Below, one piece after another: positions 42,339 to 51,486 of a stretch of DNA of 64,000 bases (its first letter is position 1; every line of letters starts with the position of its first letter). The notes beneath the pieces are model-generated. The model saw only the letters and a program-made list of their open reading frames with translations. It did no database searches and was not told the DNA's origin. Source of the DNA: Cellulomonas sp. Leaf395 (GTDB lineage: Bacteria > Actinomycetota > Actinomycetes > Actinomycetales > Cellulomonadaceae); assembly GCF_001424125.1 (NCBI RefSeq), contig NZ_LMQI01000003.1:119879-183878 (forward strand). Direction: 5' to 3'. A program made the translations under genes and the position numbers.

Positions 42339-42383
42339 CCGCCCTGCCGGTACCGTGAGACCGGCTCGGACGAAAGGTCGACG

Positions 42384-43931
42384 ATGACCGACACAGCTGT
42401 GACCACGCAGAACCCCACCCCGATCGTCGCGATGACGGGGATCTCCATCACCTTCCCCGGGGTCAAGGCGCTGGACGGCGTCGACTTCCGGCTGTTCCCC
42501 GGCGAGGTGCACGCCCTGATGGGCGAGAACGGCGCCGGGAAGTCCACCCTCATCAAGGCCCTCACCGGCGTGTACACGATCGACTCCGGGTCGATCATCG
42601 TCGACGGCGAGGAGCGCACGTTCGCCGGTCCCGCGCAGGCGCAGGCCGCGGGGATCAGCACCGTCTACCAAGAGATCAACCTCTGCGACAACCTGTCGGT
42701 GGCGGAGAACATCATGCTCGGCCACGAGGTGCGCACGGCCGGCGTGGTCAACTGGCCCCGCACCCGCAACGCGGCCCGTGAGCACCTGCGGACCATGAAC
42801 CTCGACATCGACCCGAAGTCGTCGCTGTCCTCCCACTCGCTGGCCGTGCAGCAGCTGGTGGCGATCTCGCGCGCCATGGTCGTCGACGCCCAGGTGCTCA
42901 TCCTCGACGAGCCGACGTCGAGCCTCGACGCCGACGAGGTCGCCCGGCTGTTCGACGTCGTGCGCGCCCTGCGCGACCGCGGCGTCGCCATCCTGTTCGT
43001 GTCCCACTTCCTCGACCAGGTGTACGAGATCAGCGACCGCATGACGGTGCTGCGCAACGGCACGCTCGTCGGCGAGTACCTCACCGCGGAGCTGGACCGG
43101 GTCGAGCTGGTGCAGAAGATGATCGGCCGCGCGCTCGCGGTGCTCGAGGAGCTCGAGGAGGCCCCGAAGCGGTCCGTCGCCCAGCGTGGGGACACCCAGC
43201 CCTACGTGCAGGCCATCGGCCTGGGGCGCAAGGGCACGATCGAGCCGTTCGACCTCGACGTGTACGCCGGCGAGGTCGTCGGGCTCGCGGGGCTGCTCGG
43301 CTCCGGCCGCACGGAGCTCGCGCGCCTGCTCTACGGCGCCGACCACGCCGACTCGGGCGAGATCCGGGTCGAGGGAGTCCCGACGAAGATGCGGACCCCA
43401 CGCGCGGCACTCGCCCGCGGCATCGTCTACTCCTCGGAGAGCCGCAAGACCGAGGGCATCGTCGGGGACCTGACGGTGCGCGAGAACATCGTGCTCGGCC
43501 TGCAGGCCGACCGCGGCTGGCTGCGCCGGATCTCGAAGCGCAAGTCCGACGAGGTCGTGAACCGCTACATCGAGGCGCTCGGCATCCGCCCGGCCAACCC
43601 CGAGGCGATCGCCGGCAACCTGTCGGGCGGCAACCAGCAGAAGGTGCTGCTGGCACGGTGGCTCGCCACCGCCCCGAAGCTCCTGCTGCTCGACGAGCCG
43701 ACCCGCGGGATCGACGTCGGCGCCAAGGCCGAGATCCAGAAGCTCGTCGCCGACCTGGCCGCGCAGGGCATGGCGGTCGTGTTCATCTCGGCCGAGCTGG
43801 AGGAGGTCCTGCGCCTGTCCCACCGCATCGCGGTGCTGCGCGACCGCCGCAAGGTCGCCGAGATCACCAACTCCGACGACGTCACCACCGACGACGTCGT
43901 CCACCTCATCGCGAGCGGAGGGCAGTCATGA
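42384..43931 (+). CDS. Sugar ABC importer ATPase (two fused nucleotide-binding domains, YtfR/RbsA-like)
   Basis: 515 residues. First domain: Walker A GENGAGKST, signature degenerate (SHSLAVQQLV), Walker B VLILDEPTSSLD. Second domain: degenerate Walker A GLLGSGRTEL, intact signature LSGGNQQKV, Walker B LLLLDEPTRGID. This asymmetry is normal for RbsA-type ATPases. ATGA overlap with the first permease. GAAAGG before the ATG. Confidence 0.95.
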   Translation: MTDTAVTTQNPTPIVAMTGISITFPGVKALDGVDFRLFPGEVHALMGENGAGKSTLIKALTGVYTIDSGSIIVDGEERTFAGPAQAQAAGISTVYQEINLCDNLSVAENIMLGHEVRTAGVVNWPRTRNAAREHLRTMNLDIDPKSSLSSHSLAVQQLVAISRAMVVDAQVLILDEPTSSLDADEVARLFDVVRALRDRGVAILFVSHFLDQVYEISDRMTVLRNGTLVGEYLTAELDRVELVQKMIGRALAVLEELEEAPKRSVAQRGDTQPYVQAIGLGRKGTIEPFDLDVYAGEVVGLAGLLGSGRTELARLLYGADHADSGEIRVEGVPTKMRTPRAALARGIVYSSESRKTEGIVGDLTVRENIVLGLQADRGWLRRISKRKSDEVVNRYIEALGIRPANPEAIAGNLSGGNQQKVLLARWLATAPKLLLLDEPTRGIDVGAKAEIQKLVADLAAQGMAVVFISAELEEVLRLSHRIAVLRDRRKVAEITNSDDVTTDDVVHLIASGGQS

Positions 43932-44977
43932 GCTCCGTCATGAGCTCGGCCGGCGCCATCACCCGGCACCGGTTGTTCTGGCCGATAGTGGCCCTGGCCG
44001 TCCTGCTGCTGGCCTGCGTGCTCAAGTCGAACACCTTCCTCAACATCACCGTCCTGGACGGGCACCTGTACGGCGGGCCGATCGACATCGTGCGGCGCTC
44101 CAGCGTGCTGCTGCTGGTGGCCCTGGGCATGACGCTCGTCATCGCGACGCGCGGCATCGACCTGTCCGTCGGCGCCGTCATGGCGATCGCCGGGGCGGTC
44201 GCCCTGTCCCAGATCGCGGCGTCGGACAACCCGGAGTCGCTCGCCGTCGTGCTGTCCGCGATCGGGAGCGCCGTGCTCGTCTGCCTCATGATCGGGGTGT
44301 TCAACGGGTTCCTCGTCGCGGTCGTCGGGATCCAACCCATCATCGCGACGCTCGTGATCATGACCGCCGGCCGGGGCATCGCGATGCTCATCACCGGTGG
44401 GCAGATCACGACCGTGACCAGCGGCCCGTACCACACGATCGCCACCGGCTACTGGCTGGGGCTGCCCGTCGCCGCGCTCATCGCGGGGTTCTTCTTCCTG
44501 GTCATGGCGCTCGTCACGCGGCGCACGGCGCTCGGCGTGCTCATCGAGTCGGTCGGCATCAACCCGGTCGCCTCGCGGCTGGCCGGTGTGCGGGCCCGGA
44601 CGATCATCTGGACCGTCTACGTCCTGTGCGCGTTCTTCGCGTGCGTCGCCGGGTTCATCCGCAGCTCCGACATCATGGCGGCCGACGCCAACAACGCGGG
44701 GCTGTTCATCGAGCTCGACGCCATCCTCGCGGTGGTCATCGGCGGCACGTCGCTGGCCGGCGGCAAGTTCTCGCTGGTCGGCACGCTCGTCGGGGTGCTC
44801 GTGATCACCACCCTGACGTTCTCGGTGACCATCCTGGGCATCCCGGCCAACGCGGTCTCCCTGTTCAAGGCGCTCGTCGTCATCCTCGTGTGCCTGCTCC
44901 AGTCGCCCGTGGTCCGGCACAAGCTGCGAGCCCGCAGACGAGCTGTCGCCCCTGCTCCCGTGGAGGTGCCGGCCTGA
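43928..44977 (+). CDS. Sugar ABC importer permease 1 (YtfT-like)
   Basis: 349 residues with eight or more membrane segments. BPD_transp_2 signatures: LVALGMTLVIATRGIDLSVGAVMAIAGA and AILAVVIGGTSLAGGKFSLVGTLVGVLVI. It overlaps the ATPase gene and its own stop shares a base with the next start (TGATG). Confidence 0.94.
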   Translation: MSSVMSSAGAITRHRLFWPIVALAVLLLACVLKSNTFLNITVLDGHLYGGPIDIVRRSSVLLLVALGMTLVIATRGIDLSVGAVMAIAGAVALSQIAASDNPESLAVVLSAIGSAVLVCLMIGVFNGFLVAVVGIQPIIATLVIMTAGRGIAMLITGGQITTVTSGPYHTIATGYWLGLPVAALIAGFFFLVMALVTRRTALGVLIESVGINPVASRLAGVRARTIIWTVYVLCAFFACVAGFIRSSDIMAADANNAGLFIELDAILAVVIGGTSLAGGKFSLVGTLVGVLVITTLTFSVTILGIPANAVSLFKALVVILVCLLQSPVVRHKLRARRRAVAPAPVEVPA

Positions 44978-46005
44978 TGGCGACCGACCAGCTCACCTCT
45001 CCGAAGGCACCCGCCGACGCGCGGCCGTCCTTCGGCTCCCGCGTCCGCAAGCTCCGCATCGACGAGCGCTACCTGCCCGTCCTCGGCACGGTGGTCGTCC
45101 TGATCGCCATGCTGGCCATCGGCGGCTCCCGGTACGAGAACTTCCTCACCGGCCGCGTCATCGCCAACGTGCTCATCAACAACTCGTTCCTCGTCGTGAT
45201 CGCCGTCGGCATGACGTTCGTCATCCTCACCGGGGGCATCGACCTGTCGGTCGGCGCCGTCGTCGCGCTGTCCGGCTGCGTCGCGGCCTGGATGTTCACG
45301 CACGGCTACAGCGCCGCGGTCGCGATCCCGCTGGTGATCCTCGTCGGCACCGTCATCGGCCTCGTGGTCGGGGTGATGGTGCACGTGTTCGAGATACAAC
45401 CCTTCATCGCCACCTTGGCCGCGATGTTCCTGGCGCGCGGCCTGTGCTACATCGTGGCGCCGGAGTCCATCCCGATCACCGACCCGACCATCGTCTCGCT
45501 CGCCCGCACCCGCTGGGGTACCGACGACGGCCTGGTCATCACGCCGAGCGGCGCGATCGCGCTGGCTGTCGTGGCCATCGCGTTCGTGACCCTGCACTAC
45601 ACGCGGTTCGGCCGCACGGTCTACGCGATCGGCGGCGGCGAGCAGTCCGCCAAGCTCATGGGCCTGCCCGTGGCGCGCACCAAGGTGCTCGTCTACGTCA
45701 TCAGCGGCACCTGCGCCGGGCTCGGCGGCCTGCTGTTCGCGATCTTCTCGCGGTCCGGCTACGCCCTGACGGGTGTCGGCATGGAGCTCGACGCCATCGC
45801 CGCGGTCGTCATCGGCGGCACCCTGCTCACGGGCGGCAGCGGCTTCGTCCTGGGTTCGGTGCTCGGCGTGCTGGTGCTGGGCCTGATCCAGACGATCATC
45901 ACGTTCGAGGGCACCCTGAGCTCGTGGTGGACCAAGATCTTCATCGGCGCCCTGCTGCTGATCTTCGTGGTCCTGCAGCGCCTCCTGGTGCTCCGCAGAC
46001 GCTGA
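44977..46005 (+). CDS. Sugar ABC importer permease 2 (YjfF-like)
   Basis: 342 residues, same family: VIAVGMTFVILTGGIDLSVGAVVALSG and AIAAVVIGGTLLTGGSGFVLGSVLGVLVLG, with a short cytoplasmic N-terminus. Two distinct permeases plus one fused ATPase is the YtfQRT-YjfF arrangement. Last gene of the operon, followed by a strong terminator. Confidence 0.94.
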   Translation: MATDQLTSPKAPADARPSFGSRVRKLRIDERYLPVLGTVVVLIAMLAIGGSRYENFLTGRVIANVLINNSFLVVIAVGMTFVILTGGIDLSVGAVVALSGCVAAWMFTHGYSAAVAIPLVILVGTVIGLVVGVMVHVFEIQPFIATLAAMFLARGLCYIVAPESIPITDPTIVSLARTRWGTDDGLVITPSGAIALAVVAIAFVTLHYTRFGRTVYAIGGGEQSAKLMGLPVARTKVLVYVISGTCAGLGGLLFAIFSRSGYALTGVGMELDAIAAVVIGGTLLTGGSGFVLGSVLGVLVLGLIQTIITFEGTLSSWWTKIFIGALLLIFVVLQRLLVLRRR

Positions 46006-46009
46006 CGGA

Positions 46010-46036
46010 GCCGGGTCCACTCCGAGTGGACCCGGC
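46010..46036 (+). terminator. Terminator of the sugar-importer operon
   Basis: Perfect 12-bp arms gccgggtccact / agtggacccggc with a ccg loop, 4 bases after the last stop. Confidence 0.85.
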
Positions 46037-46044
46037 CCACGCGC

Positions 46045-46116
46045 GCCGAGCTCGTCAGGGACGGCCGAACTCGTCAGCTGCCACTGACGAGCTCGGCCGC
46101 GACCGACGAGCTCGGC
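46045..46116. repeat. Four gagctc-centred repeats in alternating orientation
   Basis: gccgagctcgtcag (46045-46058) and gccgaactcgtcag (46064-46077) are followed by the reverse complement ctgacgagctcggc (46084-46097) and cgacgagctcggc (46104-46116). Centres are 19, 22 and 19 bases apart. They fill the gap between two convergent operons. Confidence 0.75.
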
Positions 46117-46124
46117 CGCGTGCG

Positions 46125-46832
46125 TCAGGGGCGGGCGGCGAAGCGTTCCAGCAGGTCCGCGTGGCCCGAGACGATGATCAGGTCGTTCTGCGACAGACGG
46201 GTCTCCGGGGTGGCGTAGACGAAGTCGATGCCCGGGCTCTTCACGCCGATCACCGTCACGCCGTAGCGCTCGCGCACCTTCGACTGGGCGAGCGTGAACC
46301 CCTGCGTCTCCTTGGGCGGGCGCATCTTGACGATGGTGAACCCGTCCTCCACCTCGATGTAGTCGAGGAGCTTGCCGGAGACCAGGTGGGCGACGCGCGC
46401 GCCGGCGTCGGCCTCGGGGAGCACCACGTGGTGCGCTCCGATGCGCTGCAGGATTCGCGCGTGCTCGTTGCTGATGGCCTTCGCCCAGATCTGCGGGACA
46501 CCGATGTCCACCAGGTTGCCGGTGATCAGCACGGATGCCTCGAGGTAGGACCCGACACCGACGACGGCGACAGGGAACTCGCGGGCGCCCAGCTGTTCGA
46601 GGGCCTCCGGGTTGGCGGCGTCGGCCTCGACGAGCGCGATGCGACCGGCCCACTGCGCGACGAGCTCGGGGTTGCGCTCGACGGCGAGCACGTCCTGCCC
46701 GAGACGGTCCAGGGTCGCCGCGATGGAGGACCCGAACCGGCCGAGCCCGATGACGAGCACGCCCGAGTCCTTCTTGGGCGTGCGAGGTGCGTTCTGCGTC
46801 CCTTTGAGGGAGTCGCCAAACCTGTCAGCCAA
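46125..46832 (-). CDS. trkA: Potassium-uptake regulatory protein TrkA/KtrA
   Basis: 235 residues: an RCK N domain with GVLVIGLGRFGSSIAATLDRLG and EADAANPEAL, then an RCK C domain (FTLAQSKVRERYGVTVIGV). It binds nucleotide and gates the TrkH channel. It begins with TTG at 46832, overlapping the trkH stop by 8 bases, with AGAGAGG ahead of it; translation is probably coupled. Confidence 0.93.
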   Translation of the reverse strand: MADRFGDSLKGTQNAPRTPKKDSGVLVIGLGRFGSSIAATLDRLGQDVLAVERNPELVAQWAGRIALVEADAANPEALEQLGAREFPVAVVGVGSYLEASVLITGNLVDIGVPQIWAKAISNEHARILQRIGAHHVVLPEADAGARVAHLVSGKLLDYIEVEDGFTIVKMRPPKETQGFTLAQSKVRERYGVTVIGVKSPGIDFVYATPETRLSQNDLIIVSGHADLLERFAARP

Positions 46833-48201
46833 TGATCGGCCTCTCTTCTGGTAGCCGGATCACCCGACGACGGTTGCGCAGCGCGAGCGCGGCCGCAAGC
46901 GTCATCGTGCCGGTCCGGCCGATGAACATGAGCACGGTGAGCACGTACTTGGCGCCGTCGGGCAGGTCCGCGGTGATGCCGGTGGACAGACCGCAGGTGG
47001 CGAACGCCGAGATGACCTCGAACAGCACCCTGTCCAGGGTGAGCCCGGTCATGGCCAGGAGCAGCAGCGACGAGACGAGCACGAGCGTCGCCGAGACGAG
47101 CGAGACGGCGATCGCGACCTGGAGCGCCTCGCGCGGGATCCGGCGCCCGTAGGCCTCGACGTCCTTGTCGCCGCGGCCCTCGGCGATGATGGCGAGCAGC
47201 ATGACGGCGAGCGTCGTGACCTTGATGCCGCCCGCGGTCGACGCCGAGCCGCCACCGACGAACATGAGCGCGTCCATGAGCAGCCAGGTGCCCTCGTGCA
47301 TCTCGCCGACGTCCACGGTGGAGAAGCCGCCGGAGCGCGGCATGACCCCGGCGAACAGGGAGGCCAGCGCGGTGGCGCTGGGTCCGAGCGGCTTGAACGT
47401 GTCCGGGTTGGTCCACTCGAACGCTGCCACGAGGACCGAGCCCGCCACGACGAGCGCGAGGCTGGTGGTCACCGTGAGCTTGGAGTGCAGGCTCCAGCGC
47501 CGCGGTTCGCGCAGGCGCCGGGCCACGTTGAGGATCACGGGGAAGCCGAGCGAGCCGATGAAGACGCCGATGATGATGGGCATCAGCACCCACCAGTCGG
47601 ACACGAACGGCTCGAGCCCGTACGGCGTGGGCACGAAGCCGGCGTTGTTGAACGAGGAGATCGCGTAGAAGACCGAGTGCCATGCCGCTTCCCCGAGGTC
47701 CTCGTCGAACATGAGGAACCGGGGGAAGAGCACGAGCGCGATGGTCAGCTCGAGCGCGACGGACGTGATGATGACCGTCCGGATCAGCGACCCGACCTCG
47801 CCGAGCCGCGTCTCCTTGGTCTCGGACGAGACGAGCAGCCGCTGCGTCAACCCGATCCGGCGCGACACGGCCATGCCGAGCAGCGACGCGAGCGTCATCA
47901 CCCCGAGGCCGCCGATCTGGATGGCGATGAGGATGACGACCAGGCCCCATGGTGACCAGTACTCCCCGGTGGGGACGGTGACCAGACCCGTCACCGTGCT
48001 GGCGGAGGTGGCCGTGAACAGGGCGTCGACGAACGGTGCACGCTGCCCGCTCGCGGTGGCCCACGGCGCCGACAGCCCGGCGGTGACCGCGCCGATCACG
48101 AGGCCGAACACGCCGAGCGCGAGCCGGGCGGGCGACTGCCGTGCGGACTGGTCGACGAACTCGCGCCAGCGCCACGCCACGCCCGGGCCACCCCGCGCCA
48201 T
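46825..48201 (-). CDS. trkH: Potassium channel subunit TrkH/KtrB
   Basis: 458 residues with about eight membrane helices and four pore-loop motifs, e.g. FTATSASTVTGL, ISSFNNAGF, GGGSASTAGG and ISAFATCGLSTG, where the Gly residues line the selectivity filter. Short KtrB-like length. GGAGGTG precedes the ATG at 48201. Divergent from the AcuC-like gene; the proton-pumping pyrophosphatase at 17467-19761 could supply driving force. Confidence 0.94.
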   Translation of the reverse strand: MARGGPGVAWRWREFVDQSARQSPARLALGVFGLVIGAVTAGLSAPWATASGQRAPFVDALFTATSASTVTGLVTVPTGEYWSPWGLVVILIAIQIGGLGVMTLASLLGMAVSRRIGLTQRLLVSSETKETRLGEVGSLIRTVIITSVALELTIALVLFPRFLMFDEDLGEAAWHSVFYAISSFNNAGFVPTPYGLEPFVSDWWVLMPIIIGVFIGSLGFPVILNVARRLREPRRWSLHSKLTVTTSLALVVAGSVLVAAFEWTNPDTFKPLGPSATALASLFAGVMPRSGGFSTVDVGEMHEGTWLLMDALMFVGGGSASTAGGIKVTTLAVMLLAIIAEGRGDKDVEAYGRRIPREALQVAIAVSLVSATLVLVSSLLLLAMTGLTLDRVLFEVISAFATCGLSTGITADLPDGAKYVLTVLMFIGRTGTMTLAAALALRNRRRVIRLPEERPIIG

Positions 48202-48341
48202 CACACCTCCCGCAACCGGCCCGGCGCTCGCCGGTCGGAGCAACTCTGGCACGCCCGCGCACGTGGTTCGACCCGACAGGCAGGCGACAGGCTCAGGCCC
48301 GCGGGATCGACAGCGGCGGCCTCGGGTGCGACGGTGAGCGC

Positions 48342-49529
48342 ATGACGTCGTCGGCACCCGTGCGCGTGGTCTGGTCGCGCGAGATGCTCGCGTACGACTT
48401 CGGCCACGGGCACCCCATGACGTCCGAGCGGCTGGACCTGACGATCCGGCTGGCCGAGACGCTCGGCCTCCTGGCCGGGCAGGACGTGGAGCTCGTCGGC
48501 GCCGAGGTGGCCTCCGACGCGCTCCTGCAGACCGTCCACGACCCCGCGTACGTGACCGCCGTGCATGCCGCGTCCACGGACGGCACTCCGGACGCGGCGC
48601 ACGGCCTGGGCACGTCCGACGACCCGGTGTTCCCGGACATGCACGAGGCGTCGGCCCGGGTGGTGCAGGGGTCCGTCGACTCGGCGCTCGCGGTGTGGGA
48701 GGGGCGGGCGCTGCACGCCGTCAACGTCACGGGGGGACTGCACCACGCGATGCCGGGGAGGGCGTCGGGGTTCTGCGTCTACAACGACGCAGCCGTCGCC
48801 ATCCGTGTCCTGCTCGACGCGGGTGCGCGGCGCGTGGCGTACGTCGACATCGACGCGCACCACGGCGACGGTGTCCAGGCCGTGTTCTGGGACGATCCGC
48901 GCGTGCTGACGGTCTCGCTGCACGAGACCGGCCAGGCCCTGTTCCCGGGCACGGGGCACGCCCGGGAGACCGGGGGACCCGGCGCCGAAGGCACGGCCGT
49001 CAACGTCGCGCTCCCGTCGGGTACCGGGGACGCCGGCTGGTTGCGAGCGCTGGACGCCGTCGTGCCCGCCGTGCTGCGCGAGTTCGACCCGGAGGTGCTC
49101 GTCACGCAGCACGGCTGCGACACGCACCTGCTGGACCCCCTGACGCACCTGCGGGTGAGCATCGACGGGCAGGTGCGCGCGGCCACCCTGCTGCACGAGC
49201 TCGCGCACGAGGTGGCGGACGGTCGGTGGGTGGCCCTCGGCGGCGGCGGGTATGCCGTGGTCGACGTCGTGCCGCGGTCGTGGACGCACCTGATCGGCAT
49301 CGCGACGCACCACCCGGTGGAACCGGGCACCCAGATCCCGGAGTCGTGGCGTTCGCTGGTGCGCGAGCGGTACGGGCGGCTGGGCCCGGACCTGATGACC
49401 GACGGTCGCGACGCGCGGTTCAGCCCGTGGTCAGCGGGCTACGACCCCGGCGACGACGTCGACAGGTCGATCCGCGCAACCCGCGCGGCCGTCTTCCCCA
49501 CCCTCGGCCTGGACCCGGACCACGACTGA
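48342..49529 (+). CDS. AcuC-like deacetylase (histone-deacetylase family)
   Basis: 395 residues. Active-site elements in order: LHHAMPGRASGFCVYNDAAVAI, VAYVDIDAHHGDGVQAVFW (the catalytic and zinc-binding His/Asp), TQHGCDTHLLDPLTHL and ALGGGGYAV. All zinc ligands appear present. Members remove acetyl groups from proteins (acetyl-CoA synthetase in Bacillus) or polyamines; the substrate here is unassigned. Confidence 0.92.
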   Translation: MTSSAPVRVVWSREMLAYDFGHGHPMTSERLDLTIRLAETLGLLAGQDVELVGAEVASDALLQTVHDPAYVTAVHAASTDGTPDAAHGLGTSDDPVFPDMHEASARVVQGSVDSALAVWEGRALHAVNVTGGLHHAMPGRASGFCVYNDAAVAIRVLLDAGARRVAYVDIDAHHGDGVQAVFWDDPRVLTVSLHETGQALFPGTGHARETGGPGAEGTAVNVALPSGTGDAGWLRALDAVVPAVLREFDPEVLVTQHGCDTHLLDPLTHLRVSIDGQVRAATLLHELAHEVADGRWVALGGGGYAVVDVVPRSWTHLIGIATHHPVEPGTQIPESWRSLVRERYGRLGPDLMTDGRDARFSPWSAGYDPGDDVDRSIRATRAAVFPTLGLDPDHD

Positions 49530-49669
49530 GCGGGCCGACGCGCTGGGCCGGAGGAGCGACGTCCCACCGGTCCCCTCTATCCCACGCGTCCCACGCGCCA
49601 CTACGCTGGGCCAGCACCCGCAGGGTGGGTGCGCGGGCCCGCCGCGCGCCGGGCGGAACGGAAGCTGAG

Positions 49670-49930
49670 ATGAGCGACCAGCGCGACCAGCGCGACCAGC
49701 CGGGCCGCACGCGTTACCTGACGGTGCTCGAGGTCGCCGACATCATGCGCGTCTCCAAGATGACCGTCTACCGCCTGCTGCACTCCGGCGAGCTGCCCGG
49801 GGTCCGCGTCGGGCGCTCGTTCCGCGTCCCGCAGGACGCGCTGGACCACTACCTGGCCACCTCGCCGGCCGTGGAGGCGCGCGAGCAGGCCAAGGACGAC
49901 GTCCACGGCCAGGAGCGCAGAACGTCCTGA
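49670..49930 (+). CDS. Excisionase-type helix-turn-helix DNA-binding protein
   Basis: 86 residues. YLTVLEVADIMRVSKMTVYRLLHSGELPGVRVGRSFRVPQDALDHYL is a MerR/excisionase winged helix. The N-terminus repeats DQR (from tandem cgcgaccag units). The same gene precedes bS22 in mycobacteria (Rv0500A-Rv0500B), so this is a conserved housekeeping neighbour rather than a phage excisionase. The function is unknown. Confidence 0.85.
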   Translation: MSDQRDQRDQPGRTRYLTVLEVADIMRVSKMTVYRLLHSGELPGVRVGRSFRVPQDALDHYLATSPAVEAREQAKDDVHGQERRTS

Positions 49931-50090
49931 GCGTCAGCGCGTCGCTCGGAGCCCTCGTGATCGCGTAAGGTAGAGCCTCGGACTTTGTTCGTGCGTGGTC
50001 GACTCGGTAGCACTCGATCTCTTCTACGCGTCGATCGACCACCAGAACGGCCCGTCGCCGGGCCTCCATCGGAAGCGAAGTGAGGACCCC

Positions 50091-50189
50091 ATGGGCTCCG
50101 TCATCAAGAAGCGCCGCAAGCGGATGGCCAAGAAGAAGCACCGCAAGCTGCTGCGCAAGACGCGTCACCAGCGTCGCAACAAGAAGTGA
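50091..50189 (+). CDS. 30S ribosomal protein bS22 (AURKAIP1/COX24 domain)
   Basis: 32 residues, almost all basic: MGSVIKKRRKRMAKKKHRKL followed by a short Arg/Lys-rich tail. This is the small actinobacterial ribosomal protein first named for the COX24/AURKAIP1 domain. GTGAGGA sits before the ATG, and a textbook terminator follows. Confidence 0.95.
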   Translation: MGSVIKKRRKRMAKKKHRKLLRKTRHQRRNKK

Positions 50190-50223
50190 GCGTCGGCGGC
50201 CGACAGGTCGCCAGCTCGAACGC

Positions 50224-50259
50224 ACGGGCCCGGCAGCTGCTGCCGGGCCCGTCGTGTTT
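50224..50259 (+). terminator. Intrinsic terminator of the bS22 gene
   Basis: Perfect 13-bp arms acgggcccggcag / ctgccgggcccgt with a 3-base loop, then cgtgtttt: one of few hairpins in the window followed by a T-run. Confidence 0.9.
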
Positions 50260-50283
50260 TCGCCCCGTTCTCGCGGAAACAGT

Positions 50284-50299
50284 TCTACAACGATGTAGA
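50284..50299. promoter_or_regulatory. Operator tctacaacgatgtaga upstream of the third lacI gene
   Basis: TCTACA-N4-TGTAGA, 58 bases before the lacI start. Identical 16-mers occur at 56830-56845 and 56929-56944, so this is the regulator's autoregulatory copy. Confidence 0.85.
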
Positions 50300-50357
50300 G
50301 TGGCTCTGGTCTGGGACTCTGTCCCCAGCAAGGGGCGCGCGCACCAGGGAGACAGCG

Positions 50358-51440
50358 ATGAGCACGGCCAAGCGGGGTTCCGCGGTGACGATGCACGAGG
50401 TCGCCGCGCGAGCAGGAGTGTCGATCAAGACGGTCTCCAACGTGGTCAACGGGTACCAGTACATCCGGCCGGCCACGAAGGAGCGCGTCGAGGCGGCCAT
50501 CGCCGACCTCGGCTACCAGGTGAACATCTCCGCGCGAAACCTGCGCCGGGGCAGGACCGGCATCATCGGGCTCGCCGTGCCGGAGCTGTCGCTCCCGTAC
50601 TTCGCTGAGCTCGCCGACTCGGTGATCCGTGCAGCCGAGGCGCGAGGGCTCACGGTGCTCATCGAGCAGACCGGGTCCGTGCGCGAGCGGGAGCTCGAGG
50701 TGCTCTCGGGGCAGCGACGGCACCTCACCGACGGGCTGATCTTCTCGCCGCTCGAGCTCGGACCGCAGGACGCCGACGCCCTGCGCGTGGACTACCCCAT
50801 GGTGCTGCTCGGCGAGCGCATCTTCGGCGGTCCCGCCGACCACGTGACCATGAACAACATCGAGGCGGCCCGCGCGGCCACCCAGCACCTGCTGGACCTC
50901 GGGCGGCGGCGCATCGCCGTGATCGGCGCCCACGAGGGCGAGACCGTGGGCTCCGCGGCGCTGCGTGTGCAGGGGTACCGGCAGGCGCTCGAGGAGGCCG
51001 GTCTCGACGTGGACCCGGCGCTCGTGGGTGAGGCGGGGCTGTGGCACCGCGCGACGGGCGCCGAGACGATGGAGCGGCTGCTGGACTCAGGCGTCGAGAT
51101 CGACGCCGTCTTCGGCCTGAACGACGCCCTCGCGCTGGGTGCCCTGCACGTCCTGCACGCGCGCAGGATCGACGTGCCGGGGCAGATCGCGGTGATCGGC
51201 TTCGACGACATCGAGGAGACCGCCTACTCCTCACCGACGCTGACCACGGTGGCGCCCGGGCGGGAGCAGATCGCGACGACGGCGGTCGACCTGCTGCTCG
51301 CGCGCATCGAGGAGGTGGAGCCTGGCAAGCCCTTCGTCCAGGTGATCACCGACTTCGCGATCGTCGGCCGCGAGTCGACCCTGGGCGAGCAGGCGCCGGT
51401 CCCGGTGTCGCGCGCGCCGGAGCACGCCACCGCCACCTGA
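50358..51440 (+). CDS. LacI-family regulator of the arabinan operons
   Basis: 360 residues. HTH TMHEVAARAGVSIKTVSNVVNGYQ, hinge YQVNISARNLRRGRT, sugar-binding domain with VIGFDDIEETAYSSPTLTTV. The base-reading positions are Ile, Lys and Asn, unlike the other two LacI proteins in the window, and its operator is unlike theirs. Identical TCTACA-N4-TGTAGA sites before its own gene and in the 56.8-56.9 kb divergent promoter make it the likely repressor of arabinan uptake and degradation. Confidence 0.92.
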   Translation: MSTAKRGSAVTMHEVAARAGVSIKTVSNVVNGYQYIRPATKERVEAAIADLGYQVNISARNLRRGRTGIIGLAVPELSLPYFAELADSVIRAAEARGLTVLIEQTGSVRERELEVLSGQRRHLTDGLIFSPLELGPQDADALRVDYPMVLLGERIFGGPADHVTMNNIEAARAATQHLLDLGRRRIAVIGAHEGETVGSAALRVQGYRQALEEAGLDVDPALVGEAGLWHRATGAETMERLLDSGVEIDAVFGLNDALALGALHVLHARRIDVPGQIAVIGFDDIEETAYSSPTLTTVAPGREQIATTAVDLLLARIEEVEPGKPFVQVITDFAIVGRESTLGEQAPVPVSRAPEHATAT

Positions 51441-51486
51441 GAGTGCGCCGAGGCGACCTTCAGGCGGCGGGGAAGTTCGAGTCCGA

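Noticed and set aside
49670..49930. Excisionase-like gene considered as evidence of a prophage or integrated element
   Set aside because: No integrase, attachment repeats or phage genes nearby, and the gene next to bS22 is a conserved actinobacterial arrangement.
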